A DNA stretch of 64,000 bases from Acinetobacter shaoyimingii (GTDB taxonomy: Bacteria > Pseudomonadota > Gammaproteobacteria > Pseudomonadales > Moraxellaceae): positions 620,001-684,000 of the forward strand of contig NZ_CP049801.1 of NCBI RefSeq assembly GCF_011578045.1, in the 5' to 3' direction. The notes under the pieces were generated by a model, which saw only the letters and a list, made by a program, of their open reading frames with translations, ran no database searches and had not been told where the DNA came from. Positions within the stretch are counted from its first letter, which is position 1; each line of letters opens with the position of its first letter. Below, piece by piece: positions 20,589 through 28,920 of this stretch. A program made the translations under genes and the position numbers.

Positions 20589-21371
20589 ATGACCGAACTT
20601 CTCCAAGATGATGAATATGACCGCCGTTTCGCAGGTGTAGCTAAAATTTATGGGGAAGACTCGTTTAATTATTATGAAAAAAGCCATGTGATGGTGATCG
20701 GAATTGGTGGTGTCGGCTCTTGGGCGGTTGAAGCTTTGGCACGATCAGGTATAGGTGAGCTGACTTTGGTGGATATGGATGTGGTTGCTGCCTCTAATAT
20801 TAACCGTCAATTACCTGCGATGACCTCAACTTTAGGTCATGAAAAAATTGAGGTGATGGCTGAACGTTGTCGTCAGATTAATCCTCGAATTAAAATCAAT
20901 TTAATTGATGATTATTTAACACCAGACAATGTCGCTGAAATTTTAGAACCTCGTCCAGATCTTATTTTAGATTGCATTGATGATGTAAAAGCAAAATTCG
21001 CACTGATGTTGCATTGCCGTTTTAATAAGATTCCTTTGATTGTATCTGGTGGGGCAGGTGGAAAATTAGATCCTTTAAAAATTCGAGTGGCAGATTTATC
21101 TAAAACTGAACAAGATCCGATGCTGGCAAAATTACGAACTCAGTTACGTTCAAAAGGTATCTGTAAAAAGCCAAAAGAGAAGTTTGGGATTACGTGTGTA
21201 TATTCAATTGATAACCCATTTTCCAGTGCGGAAGTTTGTCCAAGCGCAGGCTTGCGCTGTGGTGGCTATGGTTCAGCCGTGGTTGTTACATCGAGCTTTG
21301 CAATGGTGGCTGTTTCGGAAGTTTTGAAGAAATTAGATTTGCTCGCTCATAAAGCCGCTCTTTCAAAATAA
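20589..21371 (+). CDS. tcdA: tRNA threonylcarbamoyladenosine dehydratase
   Basis: This E1-like enzyme has the nucleotide-binding loop IGIGGVGSWAVEALARSGIG, LVDMD, the NRQLPA segment and the cysteine-containing C-terminal SSAEVCPSAGLRCGGYGS. TcdA (CsdL/YgdL) uses ATP to cyclise t6A to ct6A at position 37 of ANN-decoding tRNAs. At 260 residues it is full length. Monocistronic by layout. Confidence 0.93.
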   Translation: MTELLQDDEYDRRFAGVAKIYGEDSFNYYEKSHVMVIGIGGVGSWAVEALARSGIGELTLVDMDVVAASNINRQLPAMTSTLGHEKIEVMAERCRQINPRIKINLIDDYLTPDNVAEILEPRPDLILDCIDDVKAKFALMLHCRFNKIPLIVSGGAGGKLDPLKIRVADLSKTEQDPMLAKLRTQLRSKGICKKPKEKFGITCVYSIDNPFSSAEVCPSAGLRCGGYGSAVVVTSSFAMVAVSEVLKKLDLLAHKAALSK

Positions 21372-21712
21372 AAGTACCAACACCCCTGACTACGGGGCAT
21401 TGGTAAATGTTACTAAGTTAAAGTAAATCCATTGTTCATAGTTCATTGGCTTTAAATAAGTGCGTTGTTTTGCTTTTGAAAGATTATCGAAGATGTTGTC
21501 GATATAATGGTGGCGTAGGCAATGAAAAAACAATAACAATGAAAGCAGTTCATATTATTTTATTCCCAATTTATATTATTAAATTGTTTCAACTCAATAA
21601 AAAGCCCCCAAAATAGGGGCTTTAAAATTTACAGAAATCTTAAATATGCGAGCAAATTGTCAACGACCAACAAGCAAATATTGATTTGAATGAGTGCGTG
21701 GATTGATTTAAA
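21372..21712. other. intergenic region tcdA / DUF333 lipoprotein (convergent)
   Basis: This gap between converging genes contains a hairpin just after tcdA (TACCAA..CCCC / GGGG..TTGGTA, 21375-21405) that lacks a U-run, and the strong minus-strand terminator at 21597-21623. Nothing else is recognised. Confidence 0.55.
21597..21623 (-). terminator. terminator of the DUF333 lipoprotein gene
   Basis: The stem AAAGCCCC / GGGGCTTT reads on the minus strand into GCTTTTTATTG. It could also stop plus-strand transcripts. Confidence 0.7.
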
Positions 21713-21970
21713 TCATTTCCCATTTGCTTTACGGAAAAAGTCCCATTCATCGACTTGTTGACCATTGGCAAGTGTACAAATACCACGTTCACCTCCATCA
21801 GCATCTTTTTTAATACTGAGCGTACCACCTTGTTCAACACAATAAGCGCTCGCTGGATTGGGCATACCAATACGTGGTTTTAATTCTTCTTGATTTTGTT
21901 TTGTTGTCTCACATGCCGTTAAACCAGCAACAGAACATATCACAGAGATAAGCAATAGATTATTTTTCAA
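21713..21970 (-). CDS. small DUF333 lipoprotein
   Basis: The 85-residue protein starts MKNNLLLISVICSVAGLTAC, a lipoprotein signal peptide with lipidation at Cys20. The mature part (GMPNPASAYCVEQGG...GERGICTLANGQQVDEWDFFR) is the DUF333 domain, a short two-cysteine module found in many Gram-negative envelope proteins, with no settled function. It is read alone. Confidence 0.88.
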   Translation of the reverse strand: MKNNLLLISVICSVAGLTACETTKQNQEELKPRIGMPNPASAYCVEQGGTLSIKKDADGGERGICTLANGQQVDEWDFFRKANGK

Positions 21971-22154
21971 AGTAGTCTCTTCATTTTTCCTTATTGAATT
22001 TTAATTATAAACTTATATGAATTAGAGATAAGTCTGATTGAGCTTAGAAATGATTCTTTTTGTGAATAACGGATGCGATTGTACTTGTGTAGCAGTCGAG
22101 CAATATTCGTCATGATATGTCGGTATGATTTTAGAGATTTCTTAGCGTATACAT

Positions 22155-22182
22155 AAAAAAAAGCCCCAAAATTTAGGGCTTT
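22155..22182 (-). terminator. intrinsic terminator of dusA
   Basis: The stem AAAGCCC / GGGCTTT (22160-22182) is followed on the minus strand by a long T-run, 17 bases past the dusA stop. Confidence 0.85.
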
Positions 22183-22198
22183 ATTGATTTAGTTAAAT

Positions 22199-23239
22199 TT
22201 AATCTGTTTGTTCTAAACTGGCTTTAAGCTGACTTTCTCTTAAATAATCTTCTGTGCGTTGCATCGCGTCTTTAATATTGCTAATGGCATTTTCAACATC
22301 TGAGAAGGTTTTGGCATTACCACCACTCAACGCCTGACGCCATTTACGTGCACCGGGTAAGTTTTGGAATAAGCCCAAAATATGACGTGTGATAATCGAC
22401 AGTGGCGCGCCTTCTTGCATACGTTTCGCAATATACGGCATCATCTGATCCATAATATCAAAACGATTCGGTGCTTCTAAATTCCAAAGTTGACCCAGTT
22501 CAGCCAACAAATACGGATTATGATAAGCCTCACGACCAATCATCACACCATCGACATGTTTTAAATGTTCTTGAGTTTCCGCAAAAGTTTTAATACCACC
22601 ATTCATCTCAATCAATAAATTTGGTCGTTCTTGTTTGAGACGATATACATCTTCATAACGGAGGGGTGGCACATCACGGTTTTCTTTAGGGGACAAACCT
22701 TGGAGCAATGCAATTCGGGCATGTACGATAAAATTGTTGCAACCTGTTTTTGCCACAGTATCGACAAAATGCAGCATCTCTTCATAAGATTGCATGTCAT
22801 CAATGCCAATGCGGTGTTTTACGGTGACTGGAATATCCACAGCATGACGCATCTCGCTAATACATTCAGCGACCAAATCGGGTTCTGCCATCAAGCATGC
22901 GCCAATTTTATTGTTTTGTACGCGATCACTTGGACAGCCAACATTTAAGTTGACTTCGTCATAGCCCCAATCTTGTGCCATTTTGCTACAAGTGGCTAAG
23001 TCTTTAGGATTTGAACCACCCAGTTGTAACACGATCGGATGTTCTTCGTTGTTGTAGTCCAAATGTCGATTTGCACCGCCATGAATAATGGCGCCAGTGG
23101 TCACCATTTCGGTATAGAGAATGACATTTGGATTAAATAAGCGGGCAAAAAAACGGTAGTCGCGCGTTGTCCAATCCATCATCGGTGCAACGCTGATTCT
23201 CGGAGATTGAGTGTTTTCAATGTTTTTGTTGATAGTCAT
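22199..23239 (-). CDS. dusA: tRNA-dihydrouridine(20/20a) synthase, 5' end replaced by the integrated element
   Basis: The 346-residue FMN enzyme shows RISVAPMMDWTTRDYR, the catalytic-cysteine region NVGCPSDRV, VKHRIG and MIGREAYHNPYL. It reduces uridine 20/20a in tRNA. Codons up to the PMMDWTT region (upstream of about 23185) come from the element at 23.17-39.62 kb: they read MTINKNIENTQSPRISVA, while the native start (MSNIQSLQPRISVA) now lies at 39662. The fused reading frame is intact, so enzyme function is probably kept but expression now depends on the element's outward promoter between 23240 and 23372. Confidence 0.96.
   Translation of the reverse strand: MTINKNIENTQSPRISVAPMMDWTTRDYRFFARLFNPNVILYTEMVTTGAIIHGGANRHLDYNNEEHPIVLQLGGSNPKDLATCSKMAQDWGYDEVNLNVGCPSDRVQNNKIGACLMAEPDLVAECISEMRHAVDIPVTVKHRIGIDDMQSYEEMLHFVDTVAKTGCNNFIVHARIALLQGLSPKENRDVPPLRYEDVYRLKQERPNLLIEMNGGIKTFAETQEHLKHVDGVMIGREAYHNPYLLAELGQLWNLEAPNRFDIMDQMMPYIAKRMQEGAPLSIITRHILGLFQNLPGARKWRQALSGGNAKTFSDVENAISNIKDAMQRTEDYLRESQLKASLEQTD
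23169..23191. repeat. attL core repeat inside dusA
   Basis: The 17 bases GTCCAATCCATCATCGG match 39604-39620 exactly. After one mismatch (T here, G at the right end) five more bases GCAAC agree. The crossover must lie in this block, which encodes the PMMDWTT part of DusA. Confidence 0.92.
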
Positions 23240-23372
23240 TAAAAATCATACCTTTAATCTATATTCTGCAATCTGCGAGAATCTGTTTGAATCTATATTT
23301 AGGTGGGTTAATCAATTTGCATTTACACCAAATTTTACACCATAATGAAAAAAATATCTTTTGGTGTAAATT
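23240..23372. promoter_or_regulatory. divergent dusA / integrase promoter region with arm-type repeats
   Basis: These 133 bases must drive both dusA (leftward) and int (rightward). They hold two direct copies of TTTACACCA (23322-23342) and one inverted copy (TGGTGTAAA, 23362-23370) just before the int start. The same direct pair occurs at the right end (39528-39547), so these are likely integrase arm-binding sites that may also autoregulate int. Confidence 0.7.
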
Positions 23373-24521
23373 ATGGGGTCAATTACAGCAAGGAAGGGGG
23401 CAGATGGTAAAGTTAACTATCGTGCTGCAATTCGAATAAATCGAAAGGGCTTTCCTACTTTTTCTGAAAGTAAAACATTTCATTCAAAAAAGATGGCTGA
23501 GAATTGGCTTAAGAAGAGAGAAGTCGAAATCCAAGAAAATCCAGATATTTTGCTTGGCAAGGAAAAGCTGATTGATCTCACCTTATCCGATGCTATAGAT
23601 AAATATTTGGATGAAGTCGGGAGTGAATACGGAAGAACGAAACACTATTCTCTGCTCTTAATCAAGAAGCTGCCAATCGCGCGCAATATTATCACAAAAA
23701 TAAAATCAGTACATTTAGCTGAGCATGTTGCGTTGAGAAGGGCAGGACTCCCATATCTTAAGCTCGAACCTATCTCAAGTAGTACTCAACAACATGAACT
23801 CTTACACATTCGTGGTGTACTTTCTCATGCAGCTGTAATGTGGGAAATGGATATTGATTTAAATGGATTTGATAAGGCTACAGCTCAGTTAAGAAAAACA
23901 CGTCAAATATCCTCTAGTCAAAAAAGGGATAGATTGCCGTCAAGAGAAGAATTGATTGCTTTGACGAAGTATTTCTCAGAACGCTGGAAGTTAAATCGTT
24001 ACGGTTCTAAGTATCCAATGCATTTGATTATGTGGTTTGCTATTTTTTCATGTAGACGCGAAGCTGAGTTAACGAGACTTTTTTTACGTGATTATGATCG
24101 GCATCATTCCACATGGAAAGTGCATGATTTAAAGAACCCAAATGGTTCAAAAGGCAACCATAAATTGTTTGAAGTTCTTGACCCTTGTAAGGAAATTATT
24201 AAGAGATTAATGCTTCCAGATGTTCGAGAGCGGATGCTAAAGCTTGGGCATGATGAAAATTTATTATTGCCTTTGAATCCCAAGAGTTTGGGTAAAGAAT
24301 TTAGAGAAGCCTGCAAAATGTTGGGGATTGAAGATTTACGATTTCATGATTTGAGACATGAAGGCTGTACACGATTAGCTGAACAAAGTATGACTATTCC
24401 TGAAATTCAGAAAGTGAGTTTGCATGATTCCTGGAGTAGTTTACAGCGATATGTATCAGTGAAGGCAAGAAGAGATGTTATACAGTTTGAAGAGGTGCTA
24501 CGCCTCATTGATGAAACGTAG
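23373..24521 (+). CDS. tyrosine recombinase / dusA-site integrase
   Basis: The 382-residue protein is a phage-type integrase. The catalytic set reads Arg229 (SCRREAELTRL), His325 and Arg328 (FHDLRH), His351 (SLHDSW) and tyrosine nucleophile Tyr360 (SLQRY). The N-terminus (GSITARKGADGKVNYRAAIR) is the beta-stranded arm-binding domain. Its position beside the dusA 5' end matches the known family of dusA-targeting integrases. The 3' end overlaps the convergent prtN-like gene by 17 bases. Confidence 0.95.
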   Translation: MGSITARKGADGKVNYRAAIRINRKGFPTFSESKTFHSKKMAENWLKKREVEIQENPDILLGKEKLIDLTLSDAIDKYLDEVGSEYGRTKHYSLLLIKKLPIARNIITKIKSVHLAEHVALRRAGLPYLKLEPISSSTQQHELLHIRGVLSHAAVMWEMDIDLNGFDKATAQLRKTRQISSSQKRDRLPSREELIALTKYFSERWKLNRYGSKYPMHLIMWFAIFSCRREAELTRLFLRDYDRHHSTWKVHDLKNPNGSKGNHKLFEVLDPCKEIIKRLMLPDVRERMLKLGHDENLLLPLNPKSLGKEFREACKMLGIEDLRFHDLRHEGCTRLAEQSMTIPEIQKVSLHDSWSSLQRYVSVKARRDVIQFEEVLRLIDET

Positions 24522-24780
24522 CATAATCTTTGGAAGCTTCGGAATACTTTTTGTCTAGAACATCTGCCAGATCTTTAACGTGTACTAGAAAGGGTGCACG
24601 TTTACTTTGATCTATTTTAAATACAGAGAAGGGGTAATCTTGATTATTTGCCTTTCTTAATGCTTCAGCTTTACTAAGGTGAGGATAATAGTCTGCGATG
24701 ACGGTCATCAGCTCTACTGTCATAGAGCGATACCTCATAAATAAGTAGTCGGATGTGGAAATTTTTAAAGCGATATTCAT
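24505..24780 (-). CDS. pyocin activator PrtN-like regulator
   Basis: This 91-residue protein resembles the PrtN family: LFMRYRSMTVELMTVIADYYPHLSKAEALRKANNQDYPF then FKIDQSKRAPFLVHVKDLADVLDKK. In Pseudomonas PrtN activates pyocin genes, but in elements of this type short PrtN-like proteins sit beside the integrase and probably act as excision or transcription regulators. Role here is inferred only. It is convergent with int and divergent from the next gene. Confidence 0.75.
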   Translation of the reverse strand: MNIALKISTSDYLFMRYRSMTVELMTVIADYYPHLSKAEALRKANNQDYPFSVFKIDQSKRAPFLVHVKDLADVLDKKYSEASKDYATFHQ

Positions 24781-24907
24781 GGGTGGAATCTAACTGCTAT
24801 CTCGATGGATTCAGTTTAGGTTCAAAATAATTATAAAATTAGAGTAATACTTCTGTTTAAAAATACATTAGTATTATGCTATTCAAATTATTGTATTTTA
24901 ATGATTT

Positions 24908-25801
24908 ATGGTTTCTATAAAAATATTAGACTTGGATTTGTTTGAACACGATGTGTGGTTAAATTTTTGCTATTACTATCAGTGTGATTTGGTCAATGAG
25001 TCAATTAAAGCTGAAAATTCATTGTTTACAGCAGATGCAGAAAAACTCATAAAAAGAATGCAACAGAATGATTTCACATTCAATGAGGAGAGGATTGCTT
25101 TTGCTGAAATGATGGGGGAGGTTGTTTCAGTTCCTTTTAATCCGTCTCAAATTTCTGAGCTTTTAATAAAGATTAATAAGTTAAGGCTGAGTGTGGATGG
25201 TATGTCTACTCACCTTTTTAAAAGACAATATTCTGATCTTTTAATTTTGTATGTGGGTACTTTAGGTGCAATTGATTTTATACAAAATAAAAAACTAGCT
25301 CGAAGTGCAAAGGGAATTCTGGCAGTTAAAGCACGCTATGAAAGACATTTATATCCAAGGAGAGAAATTCTATATCGTATTTTAAAGGAGAATGTGGCTC
25401 AGAATGGTAAATGGAGTAACTTGAATCAGGCTATTAATTTTATTCTTGATGATTTAGTCAAAGCCTTTGAGGTCTACGATGTTCAATGGCTAGAGTCTGA
25501 ACTTGCAATTAAGCAAGTAAAGTTAAAGGATTTAGAGCAAAGTAATCCATCGGAGACAGTGGTAGAGAATGATGAACGAAAAATTGTCAGAAGAAAAACC
25601 CCACCTGCATCAATGGTTAAAAAAATCGAAAAATTACATCAGGAAATTAAAAACTTAAATCAGATCGTTAAGGCAAAATATCCATCTAAAGAGATGGAAA
25701 AATTTGGTTATAAAATGCCGTATAGCGGTGGGTATATCGCTGAAACTATTATCCATGAGTTAAGAACCCAGCCTGAGTTGTTGAGTGAAATTTTATTCTG
25801 A
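24908..25801 (+). CDS. element protein of unknown function
   Basis: A 297-residue, mostly helical and charged protein. Residues about 195-255 look like coiled coil (KKIEKLHQEIKNLNQIVKAKY) with an intervening basic stretch RKIVRRKTP. No signal peptide or membrane segment is seen. The chosen ATG has no good ribosome site, so the true start could lie further in. I recognise no family. It is the first plus-strand gene after the integrase/regulator pair. Confidence 0.65.
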   Translation: MVSIKILDLDLFEHDVWLNFCYYYQCDLVNESIKAENSLFTADAEKLIKRMQQNDFTFNEERIAFAEMMGEVVSVPFNPSQISELLIKINKLRLSVDGMSTHLFKRQYSDLLILYVGTLGAIDFIQNKKLARSAKGILAVKARYERHLYPRREILYRILKENVAQNGKWSNLNQAINFILDDLVKAFEVYDVQWLESELAIKQVKLKDLEQSNPSETVVENDERKIVRRKTPPASMVKKIEKLHQEIKNLNQIVKAKYPSKEMEKFGYKMPYSGGYIAETIIHELRTQPELLSEILF

Positions 25802-25905
25802 ATACATTATCACTGTATTTATAAATATAGGTTTTTTAAGCTTATACTTAGGTATTATATTCTACAAATTCAATCTTAATTTAAGTATAAAACAAAGGTA
25901 ATTCA

Positions 25906-27144
25906 ATGGGTTTGGTTTCTTTCTCTGATAAAATAATTAAAAATATATTTATAAGTCTCGATCAGGACCTGACTCGAAATGGACTACTTGAGCGAAGACA
26001 AGAGCTCGATCTGAGGATTTTGCTGGAATTAATATTGTTCATTAGATCGTTGGATAAAATTAAAGGACAGTATTTTATAGTGACTTGGAATAAGTTTTAT
26101 CCCCCAATTTATGCGTATAAATTTTATCCTTTCGAGTTTTTGACTTATGATTTTGGTTTGAAAAATACGAAGTATATGAACATTGATGGGGAGAGTAGAA
26201 AAGTAAATTTATTTGAGTCGACGCCCCGAGTTGAGTTATTTTACGATGTTCTCGATCTACATATAAAAAATGAAAAATTAGAGAGTCTGTGCGAAAAACT
26301 GCAACCAACTTTGAATCAGAGGAATAAGCCTGTTGAGTTTAAGCTATTGCCAGCAAGTTTCTTTTCTTCAAAATTCAGCGAAATTTCAGTTGAAAATGTT
26401 GCATATCTAAATGAGTTTTTATATAGGTTTAGAGGACATGATGAATTCACAAAAAGAAAAAACGATGAAAATAAGGCTGTTAAAAAATATCATGAATATT
26501 GTGATTATTTTAATGAAGTAATGAGTTTGAGTGCTAAAAGCTTTATTTTTGTCATTGAATTCCTTGTTCACGGTCAGCAGAAATTAAAAGATATTACTTT
26601 CATCAATCTAAAAAAAGACTTTATGAATTCGATAAGGGGGTACAGACAGCTCGCTCAGATTTCGGGATATATGGGTTTTTGGGATTTAGCAGAAAATAAT
26701 CGTTTATGTTTCAGAATTATGTTTATTGTGCCTGATATTGGCATTGAAGCAGAAGAATGGATTGAGGATATTAGTTATTACTGGGAGAATATTTATTTCA
26801 GTAAAATTAGAGATAAAGATATTTATCAATTTAAAGGAACAGATGCGATTAGATTTGAAACAGTTCAGTTGCCTGTTGCTTGGTCACATAAAAAATTGAA
26901 CTCTCGATTTTTAGAGGTTGGTAAAAATAATCAAAATATGAAAAAGCTCATTTGTGAGCATGCTATCTCTTATATTGTACTGTCTGAATTTTATTATTGT
27001 CCGTTTGAGCTGCAGCTTTACCTTAAAGCTATAGCGATGATTTCGGAGGAGCAATCTAGGGGCGATCCAGAGATGCAAGCTAAAGGAAAACGAATATATA
27101 GGGTGTTTAGAGGAAGTCTTTCTAAAAAACAAAGTCTGGCGTAA
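25906..27144 (+). CDS. diverged inovirus Gp2 / YagK-YfjJ-like protein lacking the HxH motif
   Basis: The 412-residue protein starts after AAAGGTAA. Its section GYMGFWDLAENNRLCFRIMF followed by EEWIEDISYYWENI (residues 254-296) runs parallel to the next gene's YGYAWALEHGITKGYHCHLL ... GEWVGQCWEQIT, including FVIEFLV as the preceding strand. The two histidines of the HUH motif are replaced (C268, R270), so it cannot be a standard rolling-circle nickase. I infer a degenerate relative of the downstream Rep-like protein, perhaps a regulator or partner. The similarity is by eye and modest. Confidence 0.5.
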   Translation: MGLVSFSDKIIKNIFISLDQDLTRNGLLERRQELDLRILLELILFIRSLDKIKGQYFIVTWNKFYPPIYAYKFYPFEFLTYDFGLKNTKYMNIDGESRKVNLFESTPRVELFYDVLDLHIKNEKLESLCEKLQPTLNQRNKPVEFKLLPASFFSSKFSEISVENVAYLNEFLYRFRGHDEFTKRKNDENKAVKKYHEYCDYFNEVMSLSAKSFIFVIEFLVHGQQKLKDITFINLKKDFMNSIRGYRQLAQISGYMGFWDLAENNRLCFRIMFIVPDIGIEAEEWIEDISYYWENIYFSKIRDKDIYQFKGTDAIRFETVQLPVAWSHKKLNSRFLEVGKNNQNMKKLICEHAISYIVLSEFYYCPFELQLYLKAIAMISEEQSRGDPEMQAKGKRIYRVFRGSLSKKQSLA

Positions 27145-27526
27145 CTTTAGCTTCTGCACCATTACCATATTTTGGTTGTTATCGTTGTATGGTCTTATGG
27201 TGCAATCGTTAGATCGTAGGAACTCGCTTAACAGGTAATATATATTATTAACTAAAGAGTAATATATTAATTAGAAACAAAACCTTATATAACTGAGTAG
27301 ATGTATGATTCACCTAACATGGTATAGCCCATACTCAAATGGGCTATAGACCATGTATCAATGACATAGTGTTAAAATATTCAGAACTAACCCTATAGTA
27401 TGTTCCAAAGTCTATAAACATATTCAGCTAAGCAGGATGATCACAACATCCTGTTAGAGAATCATGATCAGTATAAATTTACATCTATCTCTTAGATATG
27501 AACCTTAACATGTCAAGAGAAACCAA
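27145..27526. promoter_or_regulatory. hairpin-rich non-coding region before the Rep-like gene (candidate origin)
   Basis: The 382 bases hold a 10-bp perfect hairpin TATAGCCCAT / ATGGGCTATA (27323-27348), extended by CATGG/CCATG to 27318-27355, and a second hairpin CAGGATG / CATCCTG (27433-27453). Neither has a U-run, so they are not ordinary terminators. An ACATCCT...GAGAATCATGA copy lies at 27446-27467. Structures like these upstream of an HUH protein could be its origin, which is inference. Confidence 0.45.
27446..27467. repeat. direct repeat, left copy, flanking the Rep-like gene
   Basis: ACATCCT, a four-base spacer, then GAGAATCATGA; the same motif with a three-base spacer occurs at 28509-28529. 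Confidence 0.6.
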
Positions 27527-28495
27527 ATGTACCAGAATATTCAATACGATCAGCTTTACCATGAAGCAGAAGTGCTGGCAGCAGTAGATCATTTCATTCA
27601 AGAGGTTTGCTTAGGTAGTTATGATTTATATCATCAAAACCTGATGATAGACCTACAAAAATTAGTTCCGTCGTTTAAGCCAATCTACAATGCAGATTTT
27701 TCCTATTGTAATTCAGTACTGATATTTATTGAGGTTGTGAAGATCATTGATTACACCTTAAGTCTGATGCCACAGGGAAATTATGGCTCTATCACCAATT
27801 TTGATGAGATGATTGTTTGGCATATTTTGACTTACATCCAGTCATTATCTGGTTGTATACAACAACAATTGATGAACTATCAACAACGTGAATTAAAGAA
27901 TCAGCAAAGCCTATTCGACTATACATATACACTTATTCATCATTATGCGAGAACACTGGTTGTTCGAGTGGATTTGTCTATCAAGAAAGAATATCAAGCC
28001 TTATATAACATTCAGGCATTTAATCTAGCCTTAGACATAATGCTTCGTCGAATTGCAGATCAGGACACTTGCTTTAGTCATTTATATGGTTATGCATGGG
28101 CTTTAGAGCATGGGATAACTAAAGGTTATCACTGCCATTTATTGCTTATGTACGATGGAAATGAACATCACAGAGATTATGCATTAGGGGAGTGGGTAGG
28201 TCAGTGCTGGGAGCAGATTACTCATGGGTGTGGTTATATTTTTAACTGTAATCATTCAGATTATAAGGCTAAATTTGAAGCAATGGGGACATTGGGAGTA
28301 GGTATGATTCATCGTAATAATGCGAATGAAGTCTATAACTTTCTTAACTATATTGTCCCTTATCTCGTCAATGAAGAAAAAGAACAACAACATCCGAGGG
28401 TGAAGGATTCAACCAATATGCGTAGTTTTGGTACAGGGCAGTTTAATTCTAAAAACCGTAGAAGAATAGAGTTCTCTAGTAATGATTCTAAATAA
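27527..28495 (+). CDS. inovirus Gp2-type (YagK/YfjJ C-terminal) replication-like protein
   Basis: In this 322-residue protein residues 145-285 carry VVRVDL, YGYAWALEHG, YHCHLLLMYDG (His202, His204, the HUH-type metal pair), GEWVGQCWEQIT and a C-terminal YNFLNYIVPYLV segment in the place of the usual Tyr-containing helix. This is the layout of the inovirus Gp2/YagK-YfjJ domain, thought to be a replication-initiator fold. It likely starts replication of the excised element. N-terminal 130 residues are helical. It is followed by a terminator at 28557. Confidence 0.75.
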   Translation: MYQNIQYDQLYHEAEVLAAVDHFIQEVCLGSYDLYHQNLMIDLQKLVPSFKPIYNADFSYCNSVLIFIEVVKIIDYTLSLMPQGNYGSITNFDEMIVWHILTYIQSLSGCIQQQLMNYQQRELKNQQSLFDYTYTLIHHYARTLVVRVDLSIKKEYQALYNIQAFNLALDIMLRRIADQDTCFSHLYGYAWALEHGITKGYHCHLLLMYDGNEHHRDYALGEWVGQCWEQITHGCGYIFNCNHSDYKAKFEAMGTLGVGMIHRNNANEVYNFLNYIVPYLVNEEKEQQHPRVKDSTNMRSFGTGQFNSKNRRRIEFSSNDSK

Positions 28496-28508
28496 TTTCA
28501 GATACATA

Positions 28509-28529
28509 ACATCCTCATGAGAATCATGA
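28509..28529. repeat. direct repeat, right copy, flanking the Rep-like gene
   Basis: ACATCCT-CAT-GAGAATCATGA, 14 bases after the rep stop; matches the copy at 27446-27467 in all but the spacer. Confidence 0.6.
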
Positions 28530-28556
28530 AGCTCTTTTCAGGGCACATGGAAACAA

Positions 28557-28582
28557 GGTCTACATTCGTGTAGGCCTTTTTT
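28557..28582 (+). terminator. intrinsic terminator after the Rep-like gene
   Basis: The stem GGTCTACA / TGTAGGCC with a TTCG loop is followed by six T residues. It separates the rep gene from the recombination module. Confidence 0.85.
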
Positions 28583-28606
28583 ATTATCTGAATGAGGAGT
28601 TTGGCG

Positions 28607-28897
28607 ATGAGCTTGAAATGCCCCTTTTGCCAATCAGCAGAAATCGTAGTGATTGAAATGAATCAGCAGTCTAGTACAGCCCTTGCACAAGTAGTGTCTC
28701 CTGCAACCTTAGGCGCACTTGGTGCGACAGTGGCAAAGTCTTTTAACTTGCCTCCATTGGTTGGTGGCGTAGCAGGCACAGTAATCGGTGGGCTGATCAA
28801 TGCTGTCACTGAGCAACCCACACTGCCACAGCAGTCTTTGTGTTATTGCCAAAGCTGTACTCAGAAATTCCCATCAAGCTTGCTTCATGCAGGTTGA
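28607..28897 (+). CDS. small zinc-ribbon protein with a glycine-rich hydrophobic middle
   Basis: I start at the ATG eight bases after GAGGAG. The 96-residue product has CPFC near the N-terminus and CYCQSC near the C-terminus, a split zinc ribbon. Between them is a glycine/alanine-rich stretch (about residues 30-65) that could insert in a membrane or form a helical hairpin. I know no assigned function. It is the first gene of the DUF932/YqaJ operon and its stop lies 23 bases before the next start. Confidence 0.7.
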   Translation: MSLKCPFCQSAEIVVIEMNQQSSTALAQVVSPATLGALGATVAKSFNLPPLVGGVAGTVIGGLINAVTEQPTLPQQSLCYCQSCTQKFPSSLLHAG

Positions 28898-28920
28898 AGT
28901 ACATTAAAAGGAATACCATC

